From NCBI GenBank assembly GCA_963989385.1, contig OZ022506.1, positions 7,791,415 to 7,855,414 of the forward strand: 64,000 nt of DNA. Direction: 5' to 3'. This document shows positions 44,170-54,609 of the stretch, piece by piece. A model generated the notes under the pieces. That model searched no databases. It had not been told where the DNA came from and worked only from the letters and a program-made list of their open reading frames with translations. A program made the translations under genes and the position numbers. Source of the stretch: Ctena decussata (taxonomy: Eukaryota; Mollusca; Bivalvia; Lucinida; Lucinidae). How positions within the stretch are numbered: the first letter of the stretch is position 1; every line of letters starts with the position of its first letter.

Positions 44170-44830
44170 TCCTAAAGCCACAGTCTCACTGTCATGTATT
44201 GAGGGCTAGGTTTTACTACGTTTTTAAAACGTGGCAAAACGGCAGTATACGTTGTAAAACGTACTGAAAACGTATATAGGTATATCTAAATACGCGGCCT
44301 AGCTACGTTTGATTTAGAATTTTTAACTCAAACATGGCATTTTGATATACGTAGCGTATATATAGTAAAACGTAGCAGGGCGTTATAAAATGTGGTCAGA
44401 ACATACTAAAACGTATCCGAAACGCATTAAATACGTAGATAAACGTAACAAGAATAACCTAGATGTCCTCTTAGCCTCAGTCTAACTGTCACGCCTGTTT
44501 TTTTCTACGTATTTGAAACGTACCAGGACGGGAATGTTCGTATCAAAACGTAGTAAATACGTGTTTAAATACGGATATATACAGCTACATACGTGGCCTA
44601 GCTACGTTTAAATTGAAATTCAACTTAAACGTAGCATTTCAAAATACTCACTGTATACGTAATGAAAATGTACGGAAACGTAGTCTAAACGTACTAGAAC
44701 GTAGATGAAACGTTTAAATACGTACAAACATATGTGAAGTTCCCCTACGTAATGCTACGCATTATGTACACTTTCCCACGTTTTGGTATGTTTTGTGACG
44801 TTTTATTCTACGTTTTATTAGCGCGCCTTT
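44170..44830. repeat. ACGTA-rich repeat, two ~300-bp higher-order copies
   Basis: Copy 1 starts near 44174 (AAGCCACAGTCTCACTGTCA) and copy 2 near 44473 (TAGCCTCAGTCTAACTGTCA). Both then carry dozens of ACGTA/ACGTTT motifs such as AAAACGTAGTAAATACGT, and a shared CGGCCTAGCTACGTTT / GTGGCCTAGCTACGTTT segment (about 44295 and 44595). CpG is strikingly frequent in an AT-rich setting. Confidence 0.8.
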
Positions 44831-44861
44831 GCGAAGCAAAGAAGACCTTATGCTATACTCC

Positions 44862-44952
44862 CAGCGTCGTAGTCCCAGTATGCGTAAGCGTTCGCGTTCC
44901 CGTTCGCGTCCTCGTTCGCGTCCTCGTTCGCGTCCGCGTCCGTGTCTGTGAG
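44862..44952 (+). repeat. CpG-rich CGTTCG hexamer minisatellite
   Basis: Variants of GTTCGCGTCC and CGTTCGCGTTCC repeat about eight times. All are low complexity; the overlapping open frame (V/R repeats) is produced by the repeat. Confidence 0.85.
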
Positions 44953-44999
44953 CAGTTTAACCTATGTTAACCATTTGCGTTTAGGTCTTTTTCTCATAA

Positions 45000-45700
45000 A
45001 GTATAAGGGCTAGAGCAATGGAACTCGGTACACACTTACATCGGAGCATGATCACCTGAATGTATGCACCATGTATGACCTTGACCTACTGGTAATGGTC
45101 TACTGACTTTCAAAAAACTTTAGGTAAATGTAGTTTAACCTATATTAACGATCTGCGTTCAGGTCTTTTTCTCACAAACTATATGTAGAACAGTGACCTA
45201 CATTTTTACGCTTCACTGACTTTATGATATTTTTCAGTCCCTTTATGGGTTATAGTTATGGTACTTTGCACACACTTACACATGGACCAGATCATTTCAG
45301 CAGCATCCTCTTTGTATGGATTTGATGTATACTATGTGCTTCATTGACTTTATGATACGCTTCACTGACTTTGTAATATTTCTAAGTTTCTATATGGGTT
45401 AGGACCATGATACTTGGCACACACCTTTATATGGACAGGACCACTTTAACATCATCATCCATGTATGGATTCGACCTATAGTTTTGCTTCACTGGCTTTA
45501 TGATACGCTTCACTGACTTTGTGATATTTCTCTGGCCCTATATGGGTTGGTGCAATTATACTTGGCACACACTTATATATGGACAAGAACATTTTAACAT
45601 TGCAATCCAAGTATGGATTTGACTTTTATGTTATGTTTTACTGACTCAATTATATTTCTCAGTCATATATGGATGGCAATCATTATACTTGATACTCACA
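45000..45700 (+). repeat. Tandem array, ~140-150-bp diverged units
   Basis: Four to five units share TTCACTGACTTTRTGATATT, ATATGGGTTA and TTGGCACACACTTATATATGG (about 45215, 45365, 45505; earlier diverged units at 45010 and 45130). The array ends where the SINE at 45709 begins. Confidence 0.75.
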
Positions 45701-45708
45701 TACATTTA

Positions 45709-45985
45709 GGCCGGGTCGCGTAGCGCACTCGGTAGGGCGCCTTACTTATAAGCCAGAGGTCCTGGGTTCGATACCCGGTCTGGCCACTTACTTTCATTTC
45801 TCCTTCCGCTGATTCAAGAAGGACAGTTGTCAGTTACTGGTGAAAGTAAGTGCACTTAGTACTGGTTAACCGCTTAGGAGGTCTAAGCCTGCCCAGGAAT
45901 AGTGTGGTTAGGGTAATTGACCGTCCCGACATGACCACAGCTGTTTACCGTGGACGTTAAACAATAACACACACACACACACACC
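45709..45985 (+). mobile_element. tRNA-derived SINE, full length
   Basis: The head GCCGGGTCGCGTAGCGCACT ... GGTCCTGGGTTCGATACCCG folds with a nearly complete acceptor stem (GCCGGGT against GTCTGGC, with G-U pairs). A body follows: TTTCTCCTTCCGCTGATTCA, GGACAGTTGTCAGTTACTGG, then GACCGTCCCGACATGACCAC. A tail GGACGTTAAACAATAACAC runs into an (AC)n tract. The related copy at 5073-5213 has the same body. The tRNA-like head alone could be mistaken for a tRNA gene. Confidence 0.85.
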
Positions 45986-45989
45986 TACT

Positions 45990-47570
45990 CGAAGAAAAAC
46001 AAACCCTTACTTCTCTGCACTTTCTATGCACTTGCTTATCATTGTTTTTATTGGTGACACGCTCTATACTTCTAGGTCGACAGCAGGTAGGTGCAAACGT
46101 GATGTGTCCAGCAAGCTTTCTGTACAACTTTCTAGAAACGACATGGGCTGACGGAGAAACGGTGTCTTTCTGCAAAACTGCTTGTGTCGTGAACTGTTTT
46201 CCACTATCATGACTATCGGTTTGCCCTCTGTTATTAAAAATAATCTACGAAATCTATTGGCCAAAAGTTCAGCGCGAGGTTGCATCTCTACAAAGTGACG
46301 TCAAAAGTGATATCATCAATACTGAAGGCTGCGTACCAACATATTGCAGGTAGATCATATCTTTGCATATTTTTGACCTTGTATACCTAAGATTTCTTGA
46401 ATAAGCTATTGAATTCTTGTAGGTACCCCCTCTCTCACTCTTTCTCCCTCTGTTTCTCTCACTGGTGTTTTTTTTTTAATCACCTCGGCCCCTGTCCCGT
46501 CCTCAGCCTAGGTCTACTTATATTTTATTTTTCATTCTCATTTCTATCTCTAGATACGGATGATGCGGATGTGTAGTAAGGATGTCGGCCGAAAATAACA
46601 AATGGATAAATACACAATTAAATAAATAAATCTAAATAAATGAACGAATAAATGACACTGATAACAAAACTACTTTTTGTTTTCTTTTTCCACATTTCCT
46701 CTATTAGGATGGTATCTACCGACGAGAGGCACGCAACCTCAAAAAATGCCGTGTAAGCGTCTTTGGGACATCATGACGTCAAACTAACATCGAAACGACG
46801 TCATTTCGACGTTCTGTGTCCTCTGGGTACTGCTTGGCGTCGCCTGAAATGGTGCCTTAAGCCATGCGAATACATCGAATACTCGAATCAGCCTGCACAT
46901 GTTAGTCAATAAGGCACGAGTCCTTACTTCTAAATTTTAGATGCTCCAGATGTCATAAATCATATACGAATGTGAAAAAGAAATATTTTTATATCAGATT
47001 GAAGATGGGTGGGGACGGCAGGGCACTGTTACTATAAAAGGGAAAATATTGCAACCCGTCTGCATCGTTTTGGCGTCGTAATTCACTATTTGTTGTCCTA
47101 TTTTTTGTTGTTTGTCGTTATCGAGGATTTCTGCAGTGTAGGAGAAAATTGTATAAAAATACTTGATCTAAAAAACTGTCCATGCAGTTGTGCTGGATTT
47201 TTTCTCTTTGTTTCAGTTTTTTTATTGGAGTCATGATGAAGGTTGGTTGCAATATAGGTGGCGCCTATTTCATATTAGCGCTGTCAATTAGCCATTAGGT
47301 CTTTCAGCGCTCTGTGTGTTCAAGCCTTGGCGGCGCACTGTGAAATAGTTAATTCTGGTTAGGTCAAGGAAGATAGTTTTCCCCCGGAAGCTCCGGTTTT
47401 CGCCCATCTGTGCTAAACAATCGTCTCGAAGTAAGCGGAATATTCTTGAAAGGGTCATAAAATTCATCCAAAAACGAAAGACACAGCCAGCGAGAAACTT
47501 GGGAAGAAGTGACTTGCATGTGGGTTTTTTGGCACTAAAACGCTATATCGCGCCGAAACTGGGGAAGGAA
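45990..47570. other. Gene-free stretch
   Basis: Contains CTCTCTCACTCTTTCTCCCT (46428) and AAATAAATAAATCTAAATAA (46620) low-complexity tracts. Short frames at 45957-46285 (minus) and 47009-47236 (plus) lack domains. No gene supported. Confidence 0.5.
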
Positions 47571-47574
47571 TAAC

Positions 47575-47835
47575 GCAGAAAAAAGCCCTGGGTCACAAGA
47601 GATATTCTCGATCCCTAACGTCGCAGGAAAAAATAACATCTAAAAGAATTAGTTCAGGAACAGAGAACACATTCGAAAGAAAGAACAAGGGCCATAGTTC
47701 GAAGTTTCGCTATTCAAGCCTCATCAGTGACCCTGAAAAGATCTGATGACATAAGCAAGGGAAAACGTTCTGTAATTTTTTAATTTTGATAAGTCAGTCG
47801 ATATAAAGACTGATAGGTACCTAATGGGGTCCAAA
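47575..47835. repeat. LINE scrap plus diverged copy of the 19.3-kb duplicated segment
   Basis: 47578-47617 encodes KKPWVTRDILD, a scrap of the LINE at 36.5 kb. From about 47636 to 47835 the sequence aligns by eye with segment B of 19331-19557. It shares CATCAGTGACCCTGAAAAGA, TCTGATGAC and TAATTTTTTAATTTTGAT with clear divergence. Confidence 0.65.
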
Positions 47836-48291
47836 TGAATAACAAGGCAACGCAAGCGATGCAATCCCCTCGCACTGGACAATTTATCATACTAATTTCA
47901 TCACTGGATGGATACTTATTTGCTAATGTATATGTCCAAGGTTTGTCCAATTTAAGCTCCAAATAAGAGCTGATTATCTCTTAGAATAATGAATGTTACT
48001 TATGAATGTTTTCTTTGCTCTTAAAGGATCTAAACTTTTATCATTATTGTCTATTATGAGTATAAATTGTCACGCTGCTTTGTTTAGATTATCAGGTAAT
48101 TTCCTAATTGTCACCTGGTAATGGTGTCACATATGTCAGGTAAACACGGAAATTGCTTTTCATTTTAGTGAACTTAATAATTTTATTGCTGTCCACTGGT
48201 AATTGTCCAGGTAGATAATCATCAGAGATGCATTAAACAAAATTTTTCACACCTCTTAAATGTGTGCTGATTGTCTACTGAATTATGAAAT

Positions 48292-48527
48292 GAGCCGCGA
48301 CGCGAGAAAACCAACAATGTGGTTGTGCGCCCAGTACAGACTCAGATCAGCCTTGGCATCAAACCAGTCCAATCAGACTCTTCGCGAAGCGCTCAAAGCG
48401 TAGCTAAGAGTCTAAGCTACCTCCATGCGGACAACGGAGACTCTGCTCAGACTGGGCGGATGCCCAGGCTGATCTGAGTCTGCGCTGGGCGCACAGCCAC
48501 ATTGTTGGTTTTGTCATGTCGCGGCTC
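48292..48527. mobile_element. GAGCCGCG hairpin MITE, copy 3, with AAAT target duplication
   Basis: Starts GAGCCGCGACGCGAGAAAAC and ends TTTTGTCATGTCGCGGCTC. AAAT lies on both sides (48288-48291 and 48528-48531). The two halves are inverted copies of each other over nearly the whole length, with GGTGGCTTA-type or AAGCTACC-type sequence at the centre. Confidence 0.9.
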
Positions 48528-48559
48528 AAATGTTATAGTGAGTGAGTGAGTGAACTCAG

Positions 48560-51500
48560 TTTTAAGGTTTCATAACGGCTACAACCATGACAAAGTTTTT
48601 TTTCCTAAAATAGCCATTGCAACCTTGACCTTGGCCCTAGAACCCTGAAATAAGAACTTATCTAAGGTATTGTCATATAAAACTTTTATGTGAAGTTAAT
48701 TCGAAATCGGTCCATAAATGAAGAAGCTAGAGCGATGACAAAGTTTGTCTAAAATAGCCATTAAGACCTTGACCTTGCCCTAGAATGCTGAAATGCAAAC
48801 TTGTTCAAGGTATTGTCACATTTCTGTGAAGTTAACTCAAAATTAGTTTAATAATGAAGGCACTAGAGTGATGAAAAAGTTTTTCTAAAAATAGCCACTG
48901 TGACCTTGATCTTGACCTTAGAACGATGAAACTAGTATATTTGTTCAAGAAATTGTCATACTATACATTAGTGTGAAGTTCAATTGAAATCAGTCTATAA
49001 ATGAAGGCGCTAGAGCAATCAAAACTTTTTTCTAAAAATAGCCACTGTGATCTTGACTTTGACCCAATCATGCTGAAACGCATTTTTATCCAAGATTTTG
49101 TCATACTTTACAACTGTGTGAAGTTAATCAAAATCGGTGTATAAAGGAAAGCGCTAGAACGAAGACAAGGTTTTTCTAAAAATAGCCACTGTGACCTTTA
49201 TCTCGACCTTAGAATAGAACCATAAAACGTGAGCTTATCTAAGATATTGTCATAGTAGTCAATTGTATGAAGTAAAATTGAAATCGGTCCATAAATGAAG
49301 GCGTCTGAGCAATGACAAAGCTTTTCTAAAAATAGCCACTGTGACCTTGACCTTAATCTTCGAAATCTGAAACGCTAATTCATCTTAGATATTTTCATAC
49401 TAAACATTTGTATGAAGTTACATCAAAAACGGTGGATAAATGAAGGCACTAGAGCGATGAAAAAGTTATAAATTGCCACAGTGCGCTTGACCTTGACCTA
49501 AAAACAGTAAAACACAAATGTATTAAAGCTATTGTCATAATAAACATTTATGTGAAGTAACATTAAAATCCGTCTATTAATGAGGGCGCTAGAGCGATGA
49601 CAAGGTTTTTCTAAAAATAGCCACTGTGCCCTTTATCTCGACCTTAGGATAGAACCAAGGAACGTGGGCTTATCTAAGATATTGTCATAGTAGTCAATTG
49701 TGTGAAGTAAACTTGAAATCGGACCATAAATGAAGGCGTCTGAGCAATGACAAAGGTTTTCTAAAGATAGTCACTGTGACCTTGACCTTAATCTTCGAAA
49801 TCTGAAACGCTAATTTATCTTAGATATTTTCATATTAAACATTTGTGTGAAGTTATAGCAAAAACGGTGCATAAATGAAGGCACTAGAGCGATGAAAAAG
49901 TTTTTCTATAAATTGCCACTGTGACCTTGACATGGACCTAAATATGATAAAACACAAACGTATTTAAGCTATTGTCATAATAAACATTTATGTGAAGCAA
50001 CATTTAAAAGTAAAAAGTATGCAAAGACCAGGAACTGAAACAATCAAAATCCAAATTCAGCCCTCAAACCATAGTTGGAAACAACTAAGATTACAAATAA
50101 TCAAGATACAGAGAACATATGGCCAACCGAGTGAGCAGCTTGTTCCCAAAAGGTGGCCACTCAGCAACCCAAACCGAACCAAAAATAATAATAACATACA
50201 TAAGGTAAAACATCACAGAAACTCTGACACCAAAAACAGGCAACAAAGAACCACAACAGAACTACCGCCTTGGAACGGTCAGTAATGAATTACTGGGGGG
50301 CTTAAATCGATTTTACAGGCCCAACCTCACCCTCAGTTTCTGAAGTGGTACAAAACATTTAGTTGGTTGTTCGGTTCGCATGATAACCCTCTAACTCGTC
50401 AATGAATCATCACGGTAAACACATAAATCAAATTTCAACACCATGAAGAAGCAAAGACGAGGACTCAACAGATACAACGGGCCGTCTGACAGGTGGAGAT
50501 CCCTGTCCTGCCAAACAACCCCACTGGAAATCTGAAGCAAAAGAAGGTCACCAGTTGAGCCCCGGTGGACCAAGCAACAGACAAAAAGGCTCCGGTCCCA
50601 ACCAACTAAAATATATAGCTTTAGGTCGGGGCCATCATAGAGTCTGACGACCGATCCCCCGGTGTGCAATTAAAGAGTGCAGCAAAGGTATCAACCGTGA
50701 TTGGGTTAATCACTAAGCATGCAGACTGTCGCATAACATTTAAATTATAGCCAATACGTTTGTGACGTATTAGTATTTTTCGGAATTGATCAGAAAAATC
50801 AGTCCTACCCTTAATCTTTTTGAATTTGTATACTAAGTCACCATAAAATTCTGGTTCCGATAGGCCTTGGTGTAAAAGAAATTTTAATCCGACATCAAAT
50901 TTTGAAACCAATTCATGGTGTCTGCGATAGAATTTAGAAAAAGCCTTTCTAAGCTTATGATACCGATAGCCCTGTTGAAGAAGTTTAGCAGTTAAACAAA
51001 AAACAGTTAAAACAGTTAAACCCGTCTATTAATGAGGACGCTAGAGCGATGACAACGTTTTTCTAAATATAGCCACTGTGACCTTGACATTGCCTTTAGA
51101 AAGCTGAAGCTAATAATTTTCCAAGATATTGTTACATGTATACCTTACATTTGTGTGAAATTAAATCGAAATCGGTCCTTAAATGAAGGCCCTAGAGCAA
51201 TCAAACCTTTTTTCTAGGAAATAGCCACTGTTACCCTAACCTTGACCAAATCATGCTGAAACGTAAACTTGTCCAAGATTGAATCATAATTTACACTTGT
51301 GTGAAGTTAAATCAAAATCGGTTAATAAATGAAGGCGCTAGACTGATGAAAATGTACTCTAAAAATAGCCACTGTGACCTTGACCTTGACCTTAGAACCA
51401 TAAAATGTGAATTTATCCAAGATATTTACATACTAGTCATTCGTGTGAAGTTAAATCGAAATCGGTCCATAAAGAAAAGCGCTTGATCAATCAAACCTTT

Positions 51501-51650
51501 TTTTTTTCTAAAAATAGCCACGGTGACATTGACCTTGATCTCATCATGCTGAAACTCGAACTCGTTCGAGGAAATGTCATACCCAATACTTGTGTGAAGG
51601 CATAGCAAAATCGATTAATATATGAGGTCGCTAGAGCGATGACAAAAGAT
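48560..51650 (+). repeat. Tandem array, ~145-bp unit, about 14 copies, interrupted
   Basis: The anchor GCGCTAGAGCGATGACAA and variants recur at about 48726, 48861, 49009, 49151, 49301, 49446, 49587, 49736, 49881, then after an insertion at 51040, 51190, 51336, 51480 and 51630. Each unit has AAAAATAGCCACTGTGACCT then TGACCTTGA, and ATTGTCATA near the middle. The variants at 49301 and 49736 (GCGTCTGAGCAATGAC) and their neighbours match each other, so a three-unit (~435-bp) block was duplicated. The array is split by a Penelope-like copy (50010-50998). Confidence 0.9.
50010..50998 (-). mobile_element. Penelope-like retroelement copy 2, 5'-truncated, inserted in the array
   Basis: On the minus strand it matches the last ~985 bp of copy 1 with very few differences. 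The C-terminal 96 codons of the RT lie at 50621-50911, and the 3' sequence ends at GTAAAAAGTATGC (50010). Only one or two residues differ in the coding part (for example MMAPT for MTAPT). On the 5' side, homology stops near 50998 and is followed by CAGTTAAA repeats, typical of aborted reverse transcription. Array sequence resumes at about 51020. Confidence 0.9.
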
Positions 51651-51663
51651 GAACATACGTACA

Positions 51664-52510
51664 TACGAGGGTTGTTCCAGAAAATCGTGGACTTTTGAAA
51701 TAGCAAGAAAAGTTGACGCTCAATCACATTTATATTTTGTAGAAGCATTGGACTATATTTTATTAATATTTTGAGTGTATTTACAACAAGGAAAATATAA
51801 CGGGACCGTTTTTATGTTCATATTATCTAGGTAAGGTATGCGTCACCGGCGCACGTCAAAAAATGAAATAAATGAAAACGTATAATTCACATTTGACAAG
51901 TGATTGTATCAAAAGCAGGGATGGTACCAATAAAACCTTGATATTGGCGGAAACGTCATGGAGTTGCGCGTCACGTCACAAAATCGCAAAGCGATGACGT
52001 CAATTACAAATTGACGGCATACGATCAAAACAAGTCAGTGCGAGCATGAGTGCTGAAAAAATGACGACGTCAGACGTATGGGCGGAGCAGCGGACAGTGA
52101 TACAGTTTTGTTATGAGTCAGGAATGACACCACTTGATACTTTAAAGCAATTTAAACAAGTCGAACGTCACCAGAATGTATCACGGTCTTTAGTGTACAA
52201 ATTATTTTCGAGATTTCGAGAGGGAAAACCTGCACAAGAGCCTATGGGAAGACCGCCGCTCAAAAATACTGGCAGCATTATGAAAGTTGAATCAGCCGTC
52301 AGTGATGACAGAAGACACACGGTGCGCGACCTAGCTGAATTGACAGGCTGTGGGAAGTCTACAGTACATAGAATATTGAAATCGGACTTGAAAATGTCGA
52401 TGGGTACCGCGTTTATTATCAGAAGATGAGAAACTTCAGCGTGTTAGTGATTCACGGAAATTTATCAGGAAATGTGAGCGTGATAGGAACTTTCTCAACA
52501 AAGTCATTAG
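51664..52510 (+). mobile_element. Mariner-type element, 3'-truncated
   Basis: It begins after a TA (51664-51665) with CGAGGGTTGTTCCAGAAAAT, which matches the terminal inverted repeat style of mariner elements. A leader of about 380 bp and a broken transposase (52046 on) follow. I could not find a matching right-hand inverted repeat (TTTTCTGGAACAACCCTCG) downstream, so the 3' part appears lost. It sits at the end of the 145-bp array. Confidence 0.75.
52046..52492 (+). pseudogene. Mariner transposase, N-terminal DNA-binding region, frameshifted
   Basis: The frame 52046-52429 encodes a paired helix-turn-helix region: AEQRTVIQFCYESGMTPLDT, then NVSRSLVYKLFSRFREG, a GRPP linker (AT-hook-like), and TVRDLAELTGCGKSTVHRIL. 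A frameshift near 52398 moves coding to another frame: PRLLSEDEKLQRVSDSRKFI, then RKCERDRNFLNKVI. It then stops before the first catalytic aspartate block (the usual TGDE motif). No DD34D catalytic core is present, so it cannot transpose itself. Confidence 0.85.
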
Positions 52511-52514
52511 CTGA

Positions 52515-54600
52515 AAGACAGTAATAATATCATAAAGTTTTTATTTGTTTGAGCGATATAGTCAATATAGATACCTTCGTAGTTACATTTGGACCAAAAG
52601 CGGTCTATTACTAGTGTGTGGTATTAAAATCGACGTCAACGTCATTTTAGAAGGTTGTAGCAGCGTTGTTTTTTATATTAGTTGTATTTTTCGAAAAATT
52701 TCGAATTGGCTTATGCAAAGGCTCTTCCTGACAAAATTGAATGCTGAGACATGAGTTTTCGTTACAAAATCATTATAACGTCAGTCGAAAGTGAGAATTT
52801 GCGACTTCATAAAATGTGGATAATCCTAATTCACAGGATAACAGTACTTCACTTTCCCCAGCAAACAGCTGTTACGATCGTATAAATACATGTCTCAAAT
52901 ACACATGATTAGTTCCACGAGTTGGAACTAAATAATGTGGAGAGTGATAGTCTGGATAATATGGAACCTAAATTAAATAACATTTCCGCGATATTTTCAG
53001 GACAAAGTTGCCTCGGTACTGTGTTGAGAGCAAAAGCAATGATGAAAAATAAATAAATAAATAAAGACTGCTCATATATGAATTATGCCTTTCTAAATTG
53101 AAAATCTGCAGTGGCTTTAAGGTTTACCTCTTTCAAAGACTTTCAAAAATGTGTCGTTAGAAATTATACACCGCGTTTCAGAGTTGTCCAGACATATCAT
53201 AACTTTAATATATATTTTCGCAATCAGAAGTTCTGTTTTCTTTGATGGTTAACAAAATATGACGTCACGAACAGAACTTTCCAAACATTCCTCGTATGGA
53301 ACAAGATCTGGCAGTATTATGTTAACCATCTGTTGGCAAATCTTTGACAAATTTAGTTATATCTGTTACAGTATTATAACAATGTTTTGGGTGAGGAGGT
53401 TTCAACATCCCCCACCTCCTGCAATCCCCTCCCCCAGCCCCACAAGTAAAAATAATCTGTTTCGTGGCAAAATGCGCTTAGCAGTATACTAAAGCTATGC
53501 GCGATTATATCAGAACACTGAAATGAAATGATTTCATGAACTTTACCTCGACATATCCTGAAAAGGAGATACGTCATCGTCATGCCGCCTTTCAACATCT
53601 TGACTATATCTTCTGAGATACGCAGACTTCTTGTAGTCCAGAGTTAATTAATACAACGCCGATGAAAACAAGCAGAAGCACGCGGTCCATCGTGTTTTAT
53701 AACGCGTAATAACTTTCATCCTGATAACGATAAATCCTTCATTTTTCGTCAGATGAAGTCAACATAATTTAAATTTTGTGGTTGTTATATGATAGAACGG
53801 TACAAACGCTAAATAATAGGACAGGAATGTCTGAGCTAACCTTGTAAAACCAGATCCGACTGCCCATTAGATGGCAGATCAGGGACTAAATCGATTGCCA
53901 TTTTGCCTGCAGACAGACTGGCACACAATACAGACACTAATCAGGCTGCATTTTACTGACACATCTCAGGAAAGTAAGAAGAACTTAGCTCGGGATACAT
54001 GACGAATCCCACTATTTATGATGATTATGAAATGTTTTAAACATTATGGTGAACCGATAAACTGTCAAGGGAAGCCATTCTGTAGTTTTAATTTCGCCTA
54101 CCTTCTCAATGGGAAGCGATTCTTAAAAGAAAGACTTTGCTCAACTAGTTTCCTATTAGAGTAGATCCAGTTTTAGAAAGGTTTTGCCGCACAGGAACAG
54201 GAAGTTATTAAAGTTGTTTTTCTTTGAAAAATTGGCAGATAAATATGGAGACGTAGCCACATACCTTAAGTTACCACACTCCCTTATGCTGTCTTATTCT
54301 TTTGAAAGCACTCGAGTAAGACTTCCGAAAATAACTTTGCTATTCAAAATGTTCACAGCGCGATTATTTACGTTTTTATAGATCCAGGCAAGCATTTGCA
54401 TTAATTCAGATTAAAATTGACTCCGATACACGCAATTAAAATCACCTAAGCAAGACATTCCAGTTTTTTTTTGGCCAAGCCTTTCTTGAGCTCAGAGTCG
54501 AAACAAATTAATTGGAGTGGGGTGGGGCTTAAACGGTTTGCGGTTGAGCTCTTGGTTCTGCTTTTGTAGTCCGGGACAATCACTCACCAGGACCTGTGAT
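52515..54600. other. Gene-free stretch
   Basis: AT-rich. It holds AAATAAATAAATAAATAAAG at about 53048 and a C-rich patch CCCCCACCTCCTGCAATCCC at 53408. Short frames such as 53259-53492 and 54184-54381 have no domain support. Confidence 0.5.
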
Positions 54601-54609
54601 CAGGAAAGC

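Noticed and set aside
44734..44970. Frame with V-R-V repeats
   Set aside because: Encoded by the CGTTCG minisatellite; a repeat product.
45709..45784. tRNA gene
   Set aside because: The tRNA-like head is followed by a body shared with the copy at 5073-5213, so it is a SINE head.
48560..51650. Possible CRISPR-like array
   Set aside because: Units are contiguous ~145-bp repeats without unique spacers, in eukaryotic DNA.
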